Assembly: GCF_019402665.1 (NCBI RefSeq)
Contig: NZ_VSST01000027.1
Coordinates: 23,264 to 87,263 of the forward strand
Source: Bradyrhizobium canariense
GTDB taxonomy: Bacteria; Pseudomonadota; Alphaproteobacteria; Rhizobiales; Xanthobacteraceae
Direction: 5' to 3'
Length of the DNA stretch: 64,000 nucleotides
A program made the translations under genes and the position numbers. Shown in pieces: positions 18,932 through 28,403 of the stretch. Below the pieces are notes generated by a model. That model searched no databases. It saw only the letters and a list, made by a program, of their open reading frames with translations, and was not told the DNA's origin. Each line of letters begins with the position of its first letter. Position 1 is the stretch's first letter.

Positions 18932-19401
18932 CGGCCAACCGTCCCGACTGCCGCAAGCACCTCGCACAGCGCCCGCCGGTTGACCGTCCCCCTGACACGG
19001 ATGCGAACCGCGCCGACTTGGATCTCAATTGCTGCCTGCTCTTCGCGCGATGACAATTCGCCGCCGCAACCAGTGATCGCGACCGGCACAAAGCCAGGTG
19101 GCACATCTCCGTCCCGGCGCTCCGCGAGCTTCACCCGCGTGGTCTGACGACGCCACAGAAACAACAGGCTTGGGCTGATGTCGTGTCCTCGTGCCACCGC
19201 GGACACGCTTGCACCCGGCGCGAAACTCTCCGCGACAATCGCCGCCTTCGCATCGGTCGACCAGCGCCGACGCCGGCCCGTCCCGGTGATGATTTCGACA
19301 CGCCGCAGCGTGTCGGCGCCGTGCTCGAGGATAGGCGTATGCCTATCCTTATCGCTATCCTTACGACTATCCTTCGACATTGTGACCTCGCGACCAACCA
19401 T
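18928..19401 (-). CDS. tnpA: IS66 family TnpA (helix-turn-helix protein)
   Basis: A protein of up to 157 residues with the IS66 Orf1 helix-turn-helix: RRRRWSTDAKAAIVAESF, then GASVSAVARGHDISPSLLFL and WRRQ. The C-terminal part has VPVAITG and IEIQVGAVRIRVRGTVNRRA, typical of the family. An internal ATG at 19380 is an alternative start. It opens the tnpA-tnpB-tnpC operon of the inner IS66. Confidence 0.88.
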   Translation of the reverse strand: MVGREVTMSKDSRKDSDKDRHTPILEHGADTLRRVEIITGTGRRRRWSTDAKAAIVAESFAPGASVSAVARGHDISPSLLFLWRRQTTRVKLAERRDGDVPPGFVPVAITGCGGELSSREEQAAIEIQVGAVRIRVRGTVNRRALCEVLAAVGTVGR

Positions 19402-19464
19402 TCCGCGAGATTCTTCTAGCCGATCGGATCACCCCTTAGCGCGTGGTCCCTGCATGACGCTCAC

Positions 19465-19472
19465 AAACGAAG
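19465..19472. repeat. Right copy of 8-bp target site duplication of inner IS66
   Basis: AAACGAAG, one mismatch to AGACGAAG at 16315-16322. Confidence 0.8.
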
Positions 19473-19600
19473 AAGGGCTACTTCTGGGCGATCGTCTCCG
19501 ACGACCGCGGCCACAGCGGCCCAAGTCCACCGATCGTGCTGTTCTGATACCCCCGGTCGCAGCGGTGCCTTCGCTGAGAGGTTCGCTTGTTCACGGACAA
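19465..19600 (+). pseudogene. Continuation of outer IS66 tnpC, truncated
   Basis: After the right target duplication the codons read KKGYFWAIVSDDRGHSG and then PPIVLF, which continue the outer TnpC sequence interrupted at 16322. A frameshift follows (PGRSGAFAERF lies in the neighbouring frame near 19553), and the similarity ends near 19600. Confidence 0.8.
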
Positions 19601-20108
19601 CTAGTTAGACCTGAGCTCGCCGCTCGTTATCCTGCGGTGCTCTCGCGCGCTGGTTTCGTGCCGAGGTGGGGTCCTCAAGCGCCGACGGACTGCGTCACAG
19701 CGTTTGAGCAAGCGGATCACGTGAGGCGTTGAGCATTGTCAGCGCGAGTACGTAGACGCTCGATAAAATGACTACGTGCTTCAACATTCGCGAGCCACAC
19801 TTTTGATCCATTCTCACGGCTTGCAGAGTGGGCATCGCCTCATCCAGCTTGTCGGCGGGATGCGTTCCGTCGTCCTTTGCTACCGTTGATAAAGCAGTTA
19901 CCAGCTGTTCGCTTAACTCGCGACGACCTCGCGATCGGTAACACATTCAGCATTTGGCCGTGAAGTCGCATTGAATGGCGGCGCGTTCTCACTCTCATAT
20001 CGCCAAATCACCATAGACCATCACATTATTCGATAGTCGTCACCGGACTGTTGCTTCCCAACGATATTGCCTCGGCCGCACAAGTTTCGCCTAGAGGATA
20101 GGGTGGCA
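19601..20108. other. Non-coding stretch upstream of the porin gene
   Basis: About 500 bases between the IS66 debris and the porin. An 83-codon minus-strand frame (19695-19946) has no recognisable features. The AT-rich part from about 19980 to 20100 probably holds the porin promoter. Confidence 0.45.
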
Positions 20109-21647
20109 ATGACTTTATCGCATACGATCTTTGACTTCTATCGGACGATTAAACAAATCGCGCTGACACCAACTGTAGGCTTAATCGCATTGAGTCAAGC
20201 GCAAGCGGCGGATCTGCCCGTCAAGGCAAAGGCGGTCCAGTACGTGAAGGTTTGCTCGCTGTATGGTGCCGGATTCTATTACATCCCCGGCACCGACACC
20301 TGCATCAAACTGGGTGGCTTCCTGCGCGCCGACATGATGTTGGGTACCAACAGCTTCGTGCTGCCCCCACTGTCTGGCGTCGGCGCTGCGCACAATCGTC
20401 TAAGCAACTACTACACAACTCGTGCTCGCCAAGACCTCACAATCGATACGCGCACAGCGACCGAATACGGCATGGTCCGCACCTACTTCGAGGCGACCTT
20501 TAACTGGAAGGCAGGTTCCACTAGTTCCACCGGAACGGGCGCCACGTCGTATTCGGGGGACGGCGTTGGGCTCGGTTCACTCGGCGTCTACTTAGCCTTC
20601 ATCCAGTTTGCGGGCTTCACCATGGGGAAGACCGTCTCCCAGTTTAGCTCGCCGTGGACCAACTATCCTGCCAACAGCTTCGATGGCCTCCCGGGTGGTG
20701 GCGGCGATGCTACAGGTGTCAACCAGCTGAGCTATACCGCTGACTTGGGTCAGGGTATCACGGCAACAATTTCGGCGCAGGACCCAACTGCTTACTACCA
20801 GACAAACATCTGGAACACGACAGGCGCCACGGCTGCCGGTATCGTGACGGGTGCTTATGGGGCGCAGAATTTGGGTGGCAGCCGCGCTCCGGACGTCGTC
20901 GGCATGATGCGCGTTGACCAAGCTTGGGGTCTCTTCCAAGCGTCGGTCGCGGCGCACAACAACCATTCGGCGTACTATGGTTCGAACGAAACCACTGGGT
21001 ACCCAAGGGACAAGTGGGGCTGGGCTGGTCAGCTGGCGCTGTCGATCAAGAATCTCCCAACTGGCGCTGGTGATACGATCAACTTACAGGGTGCGTATAC
21101 CAGTGGCGCAACCATGTTCAGCATCCAGGAAAACTTGCCGACCGCGTGGGCAATCTACGGCAGCACCGGCCGCGCTGGTGCCTACCAGAGTCTCGGCATT
21201 GCTGGCGTTTCGGATGCCATCTACTCCGGCGCGACGGCAGCGACGGGGACGGGTCTTGAGCTGACCACCACGTACGGGTTCAATGGCGGTTTCACCCATA
21301 ACTGGAATCCCAACTGGAATACCGGCTTCTTCGGTGGGTGGGCTGCTATTCGCTACAGTGGCGCGGCTAAAGCTCAGATCTGCGGCAGCGCAGGCATGGC
21401 GGCGCTAGGACTGACGGGTGTCTGCAACCCCGACTTCAACATCGCAGCGGTCGGTACCATCACACGCTGGACGCCGGTGAAAAACCTGACGTTCTCGGCG
21501 GAGCTTGGCGCGATTTTCCTCGATCAGAAATACTCTGGCACAATCACGGCGCCGACGGTGGCGGCAGTTGCCAAACCGGCTGTCGTGTATGAACTCAAGA
21601 ACCAGAGCGCAGTGAGTTTGCTCCTGCGCGCCCAGCGCAATTGGTGA
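20109..21647 (+). CDS. Outer membrane porin, alphaproteobacterial Porin_2 family
   Basis: A 512-residue outer-membrane porin of the family common in Bradyrhizobium. After a signal sequence (LTPTVGLIALSQAQA, cleavage before ADLPVK) comes the diagnostic YVKVCSLYGAGFYYIPGTDT and CIKLGGFLRADM. The body is rich in glycine, serine, threonine and aromatic residues with alternating strands, and ends in LLLRAQRNW, a C-terminal aromatic typical of beta-barrels. The N-terminus before the signal core (MTLSHTIFDFYRTIKQ) is unlike the usual short start and may be an altered 5' end. I start at ATG 20109 behind GGGTGG. It forms a passive channel for small solutes. Single-gene unit with its own terminator. 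Confidence 0.93.
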   Translation: MTLSHTIFDFYRTIKQIALTPTVGLIALSQAQAADLPVKAKAVQYVKVCSLYGAGFYYIPGTDTCIKLGGFLRADMMLGTNSFVLPPLSGVGAAHNRLSNYYTTRARQDLTIDTRTATEYGMVRTYFEATFNWKAGSTSSTGTGATSYSGDGVGLGSLGVYLAFIQFAGFTMGKTVSQFSSPWTNYPANSFDGLPGGGGDATGVNQLSYTADLGQGITATISAQDPTAYYQTNIWNTTGATAAGIVTGAYGAQNLGGSRAPDVVGMMRVDQAWGLFQASVAAHNNHSAYYGSNETTGYPRDKWGWAGQLALSIKNLPTGAGDTINLQGAYTSGATMFSIQENLPTAWAIYGSTGRAGAYQSLGIAGVSDAIYSGATAATGTGLELTTTYGFNGGFTHNWNPNWNTGFFGGWAAIRYSGAAKAQICGSAGMAALGLTGVCNPDFNIAAVGTITRWTPVKNLTFSAELGAIFLDQKYSGTITAPTVAAVAKPAVVYELKNQSAVSLLLRAQRNW

Positions 21648-21749
21648 GGTCCTTTAGATAACATTAGGAAGGAGGGCACCTCTCGAGAATGGTTCGCAAA
21701 GGCTGAGGCGCTCCAGGCCAGCCGCCAGCTCGGCACTTTATCTCCAAGG

Positions 21750-21782
21750 AAGGCCTCCCATATGCCCATCGGAGGCCTTTTG
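21750..21782 (+). terminator. Rho-independent terminator after the porin gene
   Basis: AAGGCCTCC (21750) and GGAGGCCTT (21771) form a perfect 9-bp stem with a 12-base loop, followed by TTTT. It lies about 100 bases after the porin stop. Confidence 0.8.
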
Positions 21783-22334
21783 GAAATTGGGCAGCATGTT
21801 CCAGACAAATTCGCACTCGTTGTCAGCGCAGCACGGAGCGGAAGCAGAATGGCTGTTGGGCCTCAAGGAAGCTCACCGCCTTCCATCGGTTCGCCGTCAA
21901 CCGCTTTACAAGTCCGCACGGCTGTAATCATCACGTGCCGGCGACATCCCACAACACGCGAGACTCATGATGCGCGAAGAGAATAGTATGCTCCCGCCCA
22001 TGCCATCACCAAATTGCCTTAACAGCCCGCCAAATCGTTGACCAAGACGGCGTCCTTGAAAGCCGTCTTGTCGATCTCGCACTCAGTCCAGTGTGCGACG
22101 GCGCTTTCATCACGATCATCCTGGTGACCATCCGGGCCCGCCGAGCGCCGAGATATCGCACCGCTCGAACACATGAAGACACCTCGCCGTCGCGATTCAG
22201 GTGCTCAACAATGAATCACATCCATCAAGATTCTTCAATGCGATGCAATGGCACGAGCCGCGACTTGCTGAACTTGGTCACCGGACCGTCAGCACGCGTC
22301 GAGGTCGACGTCATCACGCTCTAGCCTCATCGCC
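21783..22334. other. Spacer without recognisable gene
   Basis: About 550 bases. Several short open frames on the plus strand lack recognisable motifs. Likely IS or integrase debris. Confidence 0.4.
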
Positions 22335-22780
22335 TAGGATATACGCATGCCCCTCACCGCGATCAGCCCGAACAGGGTATGGTAGGTCCATCGGTGCAGC
22401 CTATCCTCTGGCGGCAGAGCCAGCGCCGCCGTCAGCAACGCATCTATCTCCGCGTCGCTAAACACATAGGGTTGGCACGCTTCCATCCTGGCAGCATGCC
22501 GACGGGGGGCACCTCCGTTCTCGGATCGAAGTTAGCGACATGGCGCGCGAACCCCCGCACGTCCAATCGCAATCGGAGCGCCCAGGATGCATGACGATCT
22601 GGCGGCAGCGTTGCCCATTCCATTGCCAGGCTCGCGGTGATGATCCTGGCTTTGCGCTTCTCCATGAAGGTGACGAAGTCGGCAAGCAGACGGGTCTGAT
22701 GCTCGTATTTGTATCCTAGTCCCTTGCGCATGCTCAGGAACTTGTCGAGTGCAGAGCGCAGATTGGTCAATGCACGCCTC
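22335..22780 (-). pseudogene. Truncated tyrosine recombinase (second of a tandem pair)
   Basis: N-terminal part of a site-specific integrase: LRSALDKFLSMRKGLGYKYE, HQTRLLADFVTFMEKRKA and ARHVANFDPRTEVPPVGMLP. A frameshift near 22470 separates this from YVFSDAEIDALLTAALALPP and LHRWTYHTLFGLIAV in the adjacent frame, which ends at a TAG near 22335. The catalytic C-terminal domain is absent. It overlaps the end of the upstream integrase relic, as in tandem recombinase arrays. Confidence 0.8.
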
Positions 22781-24035
22781 CCGGCCAGGGCAGGCTCAAT
22801 GTTCTCAGCGCATCGATGTCGACCTTCGCGTAAATCCGGGTGGTGTCGTGGCTCTCGTGCCGTAGCAACTGTCCGATCTCCGACAAGGTCGCGCCAGATT
22901 GGAGTAGCTCGGTAGCGAGACTGTATCGGAAGATATGGGCGCCGCGGTGTGCGCAACCTTCGATTCCAACGAGATCGAGAGCGGCCTTGGCGATCGTGGT
23001 GATCGCATCCGGGAGCAAAGCCGACGTCTGGCGCGCGTGTGCGGACGGACGAACAACCGTCGGCAGGACTTTGGGCGGCCATTGCGCAGATATGCTACGA
23101 TGACCGCGCCAACGTCTGGCGGTACCAGCATCCGTGCACGCCGGCGGCCCTTGGCGCGAACGAGTATCTCGCTGGCGCGCCAGTCGACATCATCGAGCGT
23201 GAGCGTCGCGACCTCGTCGGCCCGCAGGCCGAGCTTGGCCAGCAACAACAGAATGGCGTAGTCGCGTCGCCCCGTCACCGTCTCTCGGTTGCATCCGTCG
23301 AGAGCCTTCCGTACCTGATCGGCAGGCAGATAGGTCGGTAGAGTTGCGAGCTTCCATCGGCGCATGGATGGAACGAAATCCGCCAACGGGCGCGAGTGCA
23401 GACCCCGATGGTGGAGGCAACGGAGAAAGGCACGCAACGACCAGCACATTGCCTCGCCTGTTCCCGGACTCCGATCCTGGGCGTCACGCTCAACGTAGTG
23501 ACGTCCTCTTGGTTGATCTTGCACAGGGCACCGGCGCCGCCGGAGCATTCTTCGTGCAAGAACCTGCGGACGACAGGGAGATGGCGGATGATGGACCTCG
23601 GGGTCAAGCCGCGCTCCGATCGCAGTTAGGTATCGAACTCCCTAAAGAAACGTTAGCGCGGGGTGAGAGGCGGTAGCGCCAACCGCGTGATCACGCTTTC
23701 CTCGCGCAGCACCGACAGCCATCGCTTGAGCGCAGCTCGGTCACCGGTTGGATAGACTGCCTCCCGCCTCGATGTCGGCGGTACCGCTCAACGAGCTGCT
23801 CATCGAAATCGACCAGCTTGTAGCGACGGCCCGCGATCCAACCCAGGAGCTCCCCAACCCACGTTGAGGCAATGCCACGTGCCGCGCCGAACGAGCCTCT
23901 CTTCGACGAGACGAGCGGCGTAGCGCTCGACGAACCGTCCGTGCGGCCCGCTTCAGAGACGCCGGTCCAGCGGCTTCTGCCTAAGTACTCTTCAACTTCC
24001 ATCTTCCTGTTCTCCGCTGTTGAAAGCGGAGGCAC
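22767..24035 (-). pseudogene. Frameshifted tyrosine recombinase (first of a tandem pair)
   Basis: Broken site-specific integrase. The N-terminal frame (from 24035) includes YKLVDFDEQLVERYRRHRGG, a frame change near 23680 follows, and the central block RKALDGCNRETVTGRRDYAI, LLLLAKLGLRADEVATLTLD and VRAKGRRRARMLV contains the first catalytic arginine region. The C-terminal HRGAHIFRYSLATELLQSGA, SEIGQLLRHESHDTTRIYAK carries the H-x-x-R, H and Y catalytic residues, again in another frame (around 22990). At least three frameshifts separate the parts. It may come from a recombinase-trio type element. Confidence 0.8.
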
Positions 24036-24109
24036 AAAACGAAGTATGCCGAACCGACCAAACGCCGGTCAGCGAGAATTCTGAGGAAAATGACCGACTC
24101 GGCTTAGTT

Positions 24110-24260
24110 CGGCGGGCGGCATAAACCTGCAAGCTCAACGACGTCAACCCGGCCGCCTACATCGCCGAAACACTCGAGGCGATCATCGACGGCCATCTCG
24201 ATAGCAGGATCGAAGACCTCATGCCGTCGCGAATCCGCAAAACGCCAAGCCAGCATCAAT
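24110..24260 (+). pseudogene. IS66 tnpC C-terminal fragment
   Basis: A short stretch reads KLNDVNPAAYIAETLEAIID and RIEDLMPWRFAK, the end of an IS66 TnpC. It has no start and no upstream part. It could be the tail of the outer IS66 broken at 19.6 kb. Confidence 0.65.
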
Positions 24261-24540
24261 AGGGTCGCGGCTAAGCGGCTTACGATCAAGTTCACTCCCC
24301 ATCCGCTGAACGCCTTGGTTCTAATGAATCTCATTGAGTGTGGATGATGAAGGGACCGAGCGGAGATGCTGGCAGAGCCATCCCAGAGAATATCTCAGTG
24401 AGATGTTCGAAGACTTGGGCCCTCACATGGTTGGAAAGGCAAGGCGGTCTCTAATGCGATCGCGACATTCAATCTCGGGTGCTGGGAGGAACCCGGCACC
24501 AAAGAAGTTTGATACGGCATCCGCCAATAGGTCGCACGAA

Positions 24541-25584
24541 TTAAGCCTGTTCGGTCTCATCCTTTGCCCAAGGGCGACCGTCACGTAAGCTGCCAAGCGC
24601 GAACACACAATCACCTATCTTCGTTTTGGCCGGAGCTCGCCGTGCGAGAATCCTGCCTCCCTTTTCGAAGCTGATCGTTTCAGGAACACGCCAGGGGACC
24701 TCGGGAAAATGAATCCGCCCTGCTATGTCTCCTTCCTTCACCACATCACCAAGCCTAGCAAATGCCTCGAAGATGCCGGCTTCCGTGGCATAGAGTAAGT
24801 CGTGTGCAGGTTGCCTAAGATAGAATTGCGTTGGTGGCGCCGGCTCGCCGCTATCGTCATCTACCAGAACGCCGACGTGGCGCAACAAGCGGGGAAGACC
24901 GCGTTCGGCGGCTCTATAGGCCTCAACCGAAAACGCCCCTCCGCCACCTAACTCCGTCGACATGTGGCCCACACTATGCTTCCGACACGATCCAAGCAAA
25001 AGCTGGTCGTCTCCTTTAAGGCCCTCAATTACAATGCTGTTCGGCATTGCGAACGCTTGGAGGAAGCCGATAGCTTCTCTCCGGAGTGCTGGCTCCGCCG
25101 GTACGACAAGGTGGGCAGCGGGGATGTACTCCAAAGAATAGCCCCCCGAATGGAAATCAAAGCAGTAACGGACCATCGGTAGTAGGACACTATCTATGTA
25201 ATGAGCAATCATCTGGGTCGGCGTGCCGTCTGCATTTCCAGGAAACAGACGGTTGAGGTTGCCTCCATCAATTGGCGAGACCCTCTGACCAACCATGACC
25301 GCGGGCGCATTAACGCCTGGTAGAATGATGAGCCGCCCGCGAACCTGTCGAGGAGAGACGTTGCGCAGAAGATTCATGAGCAAAACTTGCCCCTCATATT
25401 CATCGCCGTGATTGCCTGCCATGAGAAGAACGCTTGGACCACCGCCATTTTTGACTACAGTGATCGGCACTGGGATCCAGCCGTAGGCAGAATCCGTCGT
25501 CGAGTGAGGCACGTGCAGATACCCGTGTGCTATGCCATCAATCTCAAAATCAATATCTGTGCTGATTCGACTTTTCTGGTTCAC
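24541..25584 (-). CDS. Succinylglutamate desuccinylase/aspartoacylase family zinc deacylase (M14-like)
   Basis: A 347-residue zinc-dependent amidohydrolase of the AstE/AspA family, enzymes that remove an acyl group from an amino group. Zinc ligands are visible as GNHGDEYEGQ (H-x-x-E) and FDFHSGG (H), and the catalytic glutamate lies in STELGGGGAFSVEA. The C-terminal beta domain (EAFARLGDVVKEGDIAGRIH) is present. The GTG at 25584 with GGAG eight bases upstream is the best start; a longer frame to 25635 adds an unlikely head. It is the last gene of the seven-gene minus-strand operon, 149 bases after the methyltransferase. In context it could remove an acyl group added by the GNAT enzyme or release a final amine; this is inference. 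Confidence 0.88.
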   Translation of the reverse strand: MNQKSRISTDIDFEIDGIAHGYLHVPHSTTDSAYGWIPVPITVVKNGGGPSVLLMAGNHGDEYEGQVLLMNLLRNVSPRQVRGRLIILPGVNAPAVMVGQRVSPIDGGNLNRLFPGNADGTPTQMIAHYIDSVLLPMVRYCFDFHSGGYSLEYIPAAHLVVPAEPALRREAIGFLQAFAMPNSIVIEGLKGDDQLLLGSCRKHSVGHMSTELGGGGAFSVEAYRAAERGLPRLLRHVGVLVDDDSGEPAPPTQFYLRQPAHDLLYATEAGIFEAFARLGDVVKEGDIAGRIHFPEVPWRVPETISFEKGGRILARRAPAKTKIGDCVFALGSLRDGRPWAKDETEQA

Positions 25585-25733
25585 TAGTGATTCTCCGGAC
25601 CTCGTGTTTAAGTTCCGCGCAAGGCATCCAGACAAAGGACCCTTAGTAGCCTAGGCATCAATGGATCCGGTCTCTACCAGCGCCGCGACGCGCAGCCCCG
25701 AAACATGGATTGGAGCGCGCGTTCCGAGATCGA

Positions 25734-26570
25734 TTAGGGCGAGCGCTTCGCCAACGTGATCTCGGTAACATATGGAACATCGAGCCATCCGTCAGCGCTG
25801 GCAAAGAGGTCGAGAATATCACGCAATGCCCTCATCACCACGCCTTCGCCGCTGTTCGCAAGGGCTCTCCTTGTGTGGCTGGTCGAGAGGCTCAAAGACT
25901 CAAATTCCGCTTTGGAGAGAGTCCTGTTCCACTCCCATGACGCCTTGCGAACGCCCTCAAAATTGCTGTTCGCCCCGAGATCTGATGCAAATGTCTCCTC
26001 TGCAAAGCCACCAAACCGATCAGGAAACGTGCCCCTTCGGTAGCCTGGCACAAACTTCTCGTGAAATTCTTCATAAGTCTCGAGGAACAAGCTGTCCCAC
26101 CAGCGCCGTTTGTTTTGCACTATTGCAATGACACCGTCGGAGGATAGTACCCTTACGACTTCGTTATAAAACTTTGGCAGGTCGAACCAATGGGCCGCTG
26201 ATGCGGCGGTCACCAGAACCGCCGCGTTATTGCCAACTGGCAGAGCTTCGGAAGAACCGGCTACAAGTTCGATATTTGGATGCAAAGCCGAAGCGCTGAT
26301 CGCCTGATGCCGCATATCATCATTCGGCTCGATCCCCAATATTCTATCGGTTTGCCGCAGGACGCCAGCGATGCGCCGGGCAAATATGCCGGTGCCGCAG
26401 CCGACGTCAACGGCGAGTCTAGGTTCCCGTGACGGCGGGAGTGCTTGCAGAATCCAATCCGCGGCAGCATTCGGATAGTCAGGTCTCATAGCCTGATATT
26501 GACCCGCCGCACCCGTGTAGATTGTCCAATTTGGAAATGCTTCACTGGTCCCAGTCGACGCTTGTGTCAT
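25734..26570 (-). CDS. SAM-dependent class I methyltransferase
   Basis: A 278-residue methyltransferase with a Rossmann fold. Motif I is AVDVGCGTGIFARRIA, motif II region ILGIEPNDDMRHQA, post-I VAGSSEALPVGNNAAVLVTA with AAHWFD, and GVIAIVQNKRRWWDS after. It resembles the broad methyltransferase_11 group that methylates small molecules. The ATG at 26570 has a strong AGGAGG site; the open frame extends much further upstream but would run through the acetyltransferase gene. It is 70 bases downstream of that gene in the same operon. The methyl acceptor is unknown; O-, N- or P-linked modification of a phosphonate is possible. Confidence 0.9.
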   Translation of the reverse strand: MTQASTGTSEAFPNWTIYTGAAGQYQAMRPDYPNAAADWILQALPPSREPRLAVDVGCGTGIFARRIAGVLRQTDRILGIEPNDDMRHQAISASALHPNIELVAGSSEALPVGNNAAVLVTAASAAHWFDLPKFYNEVVRVLSSDGVIAIVQNKRRWWDSLFLETYEEFHEKFVPGYRRGTFPDRFGGFAEETFASDLGANSNFEGVRKASWEWNRTLSKAEFESLSLSTSHTRRALANSGEGVVMRALRDILDLFASADGWLDVPYVTEITLAKRSP

Positions 26571-26640
26571 GTCCCGATCCTCCTTGTAGATGTTTGCGTG
26601 CATCAGTGAACGGTAAGGGCGAACGGCCGCCATGCTGAAT

Positions 26641-27177
26641 TCATGGGCTGCGCGAGTTAAAGCAAACTTCATCGCCAGGGTCGATCCGTTCGAGTTGCCT
26701 GACGTAAAGAGCATGTAAGCCCGCCCCAGGAATGTCGAAGATCTCTCCATCACGTTGGAACCCATGACCCTCATAGAACCGCGCGGCAGACGTTCTGCCG
26801 TAACACCACACGAGGGGACCTTTCCGCCTGTTGACTTCCGCGACCCCTTGTTCGAGCAACTGCCCACCAACACCGTGGTTCTGCATTTCGGGCTTGGTGG
26901 CCATTCCGCGAAGCCGCCAGATTTCACCGCGTCGCATGAAGGTGTTATCTGATGCTTCTACCAAGAACGAGACGACCGAAACGAGCCGGTTGCCGTAGAA
27001 AGCCCCCATATGAAAGAAGTCTGATGTTGGCGAAAACGGAAAGCGCCAGTTCTTTTCTCCCGGCCGGAGTACACGTTGCCTCAATTCCTTGCCATCTTCC
27101 AGAGAGATGAGCCGAACCTCTACCTCCAAATTCCCCACTCTGTCCCGAGGAGCGGCGGCTATCGATTCTAACATCAT
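26641..27177 (-). CDS. GNAT family N-acetyltransferase
   Basis: A 178-residue acetyltransferase. The acetyl-CoA binding motif A is seen as IWRLRGMATKPEMQNHGVGG followed by QLLEQGV (Q/R-x-x-G-x-G/A type), then the late RTSAARFYEGHGFQRDGEIF typical of GNAT motif B. The ATG pair at 27172-27177 lies behind AGGAGG, which decides the start. Genes on both sides are in the same operon, 37 and 70 bases apart. In phosphonate clusters, GNAT enzymes often acetylate an aminophosphonate for self-protection or as a step; here that is inferred from context. Confidence 0.88.
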   Translation of the reverse strand: MMLESIAAAPRDRVGNLEVEVRLISLEDGKELRQRVLRPGEKNWRFPFSPTSDFFHMGAFYGNRLVSVVSFLVEASDNTFMRRGEIWRLRGMATKPEMQNHGVGGQLLEQGVAEVNRRKGPLVWCYGRTSAARFYEGHGFQRDGEIFDIPGAGLHALYVRQLERIDPGDEVCFNSRSP

Positions 27178-27214
27178 CTTGTTCCCTCCTTGGTCATGAT
27201 TGTTCATTGCGCCA

Positions 27215-28363
27215 CTAGGAGAGGGCGCGGCGAATTCTCGAGATCGCTTGTTCGAGGACTGAGCGAGTTTCAGGGTTCCCGATGCCAATTCTTATTGCGT
27301 CTGGCGGTATGAAGCCGTCACGGGCATAAGAGGCGCTGGCTGCAACCTGAACACCGTGCTTAAAAATTGCTGCCGCGATTCGATTGCTTGATAGGCCTTT
27401 CAGCGGCATCCAAACGTGAAGGCACCCCGGGTCACTGGCGAGCGGTTTTCCCCTGAGTCCGTTTACGACTAGCTGATGACGTGCCGCGAGTTCGACTTTT
27501 ACGGCGGCAAGGATTTGCAGGTCCTCGCCAGTCGAAATCAGCTCAGTCATAAGAGCTGCGCTCACCGGGGATGCCATCCAGTATGTCGCGCGAACGCCGG
27601 GCCAGAAAGCCCGCGCAGCTCCAGCCCCATTTGGAGCAACGACGAATGCCAGCTTTAAGCCCGCTGAAAAGCTCTTTGCCGTCCCGAGCAAATACCAGGA
27701 AAGCTCCGGCACAAAGGCTGAAATGGGCGGGGGCGGTGACGCTGCCAGCAGGCTGTAGACATCATCTTCGATTAGTTGAACTTGGTGCCGGCGTGCGACC
27801 GCAGCGATTTCTTGCCGCCTACCGACGGACATTGTTACCGTGGTCGGATTCTGAAATGTCGACAGCAGATACAGAGCGGCAGGTTTCTCTCGCCGACAAA
27901 CCTGCTCGAATGCGTTCGGATTAAGTCCATCGCCGTCAATTGCAACGTTTACGACCCGGATTCCATAGCGGGCTGCGAATGAGCGAACCGGTGGATAGCT
28001 CAACTCTTCGATAGCAAGCGACCGCCCGTTGCCAGCGATACTTGGAAGAAGCATGTGCACTGCGGCTTGAATGCTGTGCGTAACAATTATTCGATCTGGA
28101 CTTGGGATTTCACCGAGGCGTCGCGCCACGAAAGCCGCACCCTGCTGTCTGTCCTCTTCGCTGCCCATCCAGCGATGGGTCGCCATCAGTTCGACCGGTG
28201 GACTCTTGGCCAAAACGCGGTTCAGGGCCTCAGAAACTATCGGATTGAACACATCAGGAACTGGAGGCGGATGATTCAATGCGAGCCGGATCACACCGTC
28301 AGGGGAAATCGCTCTATCCCGGGTGTTTTTTGAGCTGTGGTTTGAGAGCGCTATTGCATTCAT
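27215..28363 (-). CDS. PLP-dependent aminotransferase, MocR-type catalytic domain (paralogue of 5599-6723)
   Basis: A 382-residue aminotransferase without a DNA-binding domain. It shares with the gene at 5599-6723 the stretches ELMATHRWMGSEEDR, LSTFQNPTTVTMSVGRRQEI, LIEDDVYSLLAASPPPPISA and YLLGTAKSFSAGLKLAFVVA (Schiff-base lysine). The ATG at 28363 sits seven bases after GGAGG, better than the ATG six bases upstream. It is the fourth gene of the operon, downstream of the CDP-alcohol phosphatidyltransferase gene. It could aminate a phosphonate aldehyde or oxo acid, or act as a decarboxylase-type PLP enzyme; the substrate is not readable from the sequence. Confidence 0.88.
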   Translation of the reverse strand: MNAIALSNHSSKNTRDRAISPDGVIRLALNHPPPVPDVFNPIVSEALNRVLAKSPPVELMATHRWMGSEEDRQQGAAFVARRLGEIPSPDRIIVTHSIQAAVHMLLPSIAGNGRSLAIEELSYPPVRSFAARYGIRVVNVAIDGDGLNPNAFEQVCRREKPAALYLLSTFQNPTTVTMSVGRRQEIAAVARRHQVQLIEDDVYSLLAASPPPPISAFVPELSWYLLGTAKSFSAGLKLAFVVAPNGAGAARAFWPGVRATYWMASPVSAALMTELISTGEDLQILAAVKVELAARHQLVVNGLRGKPLASDPGCLHVWMPLKGLSSNRIAAAIFKHGVQVAASASYARDGFIPPDAIRIGIGNPETRSVLEQAISRIRRALS

Positions 28364-28403
28364 GATCATTCCTCCAAGAGAATTGTTATTGTCGGCTTAG
28401 TTG

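Larger units (their letters stand above)
16323..19464 (-). mobile_element. Inner IS66 family element (3142 bp) with a passenger gene
   Basis: Ends are GTGAGCGTCACG at 16323 and CATGACGCTCAC ending at 19464, an inverted repeat with one mismatch over 12 bases. It is flanked by near-identical 8-base repeats and splits the outer tnpC cleanly. It carries tnpA, tnpB and a broken tnpC on the minus strand plus a small plus-strand gene (16459-16896) between the tnpC end and the left terminus. The broken tnpC means it cannot move by itself now. Confidence 0.88.
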
